Positions 5,611 through 5,829 of a stretch of 5,829 bases of DNA are shown one piece after another. The DNA is from Rikenellaceae bacterium. Lineage in GTDB: Bacteria; Bacteroidota; Bacteroidia; Bacteroidales; Rikenellaceae. Location of the stretch: positions 1-5,829 of the forward strand of contig JAITVB010000005.1 in the NCBI GenBank assembly GCA_031286025.1, given 5' to 3'. How positions within the stretch are numbered: position 1 is the first letter of the stretch; each line of letters starts with the position of its first letter. Under the pieces are notes generated by a model. The model ran no database searches. It worked only from the letters and a program-made list of their open reading frames with translations, and had not been told where the DNA came from. Both the position numbers and the translations under genes were made by a program.

Positions 5611-5829
5611 TTAGGGCACTTCGACTGTGTTGAGGATTTCGGTGATGATCTCTTCCGGGGCGATGTTTTCGGCTTCAGCCTCGTAGGTAAGCCCGATGCG
5701 GTGGCGCAGCACATCGTGGCAGATGGCCCGCACATCCTCGGGGATCACATAGCCGCGCCGCTTGATGAAGGCGTAGCTCTTGGCCGCCTTGGCCAACGAA
5801 ATGCTCGCGCGTGGCGAACCGCCGTAACT
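5611..5829 (-). CDS. moxR: MoxR-family AAA+ ATPase, C-terminal end (runs off right edge)
   Basis: The last 72 residues of the gene, ending in TAA at 5611-5613. The visible part is the helical lid domain. It opens YGGSPRAS, whose arginine is the sensor-2 residue of the family. It continues through FIKRRGYVIPEDVRAICHDV and LRHRIGLTYEAEAENI, which are close to invariant in MoxR proteins next to DUF58 genes. The Walker A and B motifs, sensor 1 and the start codon lie outside the window. MoxR ATPases use ATP to remodel or mature partner proteins that carry vWA domains, here presumably the DUF58 protein, BatA and BatB. A TTG at 5796 could open a 61-residue frame, but it is internal to the conserved domain and not a start. 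The downstream gene begins 2 nt after the stop. Confidence 0.93.
   Translation of the reverse strand, partial: SYGGSPRASISLAKAAKSYAFIKRRGYVIPEDVRAICHDVLRHRIGLTYEAEAENIAPEEIITEILNTVEVP

Overview
All real genes in this window read leftward, on the minus strand. The DNA is G+C-rich, which is why long antisense frames appear. The gene set is a Bat ("Bacteroides aerotolerance") / MoxR / von Willebrand factor A (vWA) operon of the Bacteroidota type. Supporting signs are vWA proteins of BatA and BatB type, a BatC-type TPR protein with the typical Lys-x-Trp end, a DUF4252-like exported protein, mostly absent Shine-Dalgarno sequences, and a TAnnTTTG-type promoter. A G+C-rich member of the Bacteroidales, such as an Alistipes-like organism, would fit. 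The genus is only an inference.

Layout in transcription order, from the right edge: (1) the last 72 codons of a MoxR-family AAA+ ATPase; (2) a small exported DUF4252-like protein; (3) a cytoplasmic DUF58 protein with a vWA core; (4) a signal-peptide/single-TM protein with a DUF4381-like cytoplasmic part; (5) the periplasmic TPR protein BatC; (6) BatA and (7) BatB, two membrane-anchored vWA proteins with intact MIDAS motifs. These junctions overlap by 4 to 11 nt or are separated by only 2 to 6 nt, so they almost certainly form one transcript whose promoter lies beyond the right edge. A 205-nt intergenic region follows, with a plausible Bacteroidota promoter and a hairpin. The first 109 codons of metX (homoserine O-acetyltransferase) then run off the left edge.

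How the genes probably work together: MoxR ATPases act as chaperone-like partners of vWA proteins. DUF58, BatA and BatB would be the metal-dependent adhesion modules, with BatA and BatB in the inner membrane. BatC and the two other exported proteins would supply periplasmic parts. The biological role of Bat systems (oxygen or stress tolerance, envelope integrity) is known only in outline. metX is a separate methionine-biosynthesis unit.

No unknown defence, mobile or RNA-based system is visible. The points most worth a second look are the gene order (batC ahead of batA, with no batD or batE after batB), the DUF4252-like protein built into the operon, the bitopic DUF4381-like protein as a possible BatD substitute, and the metX leader.
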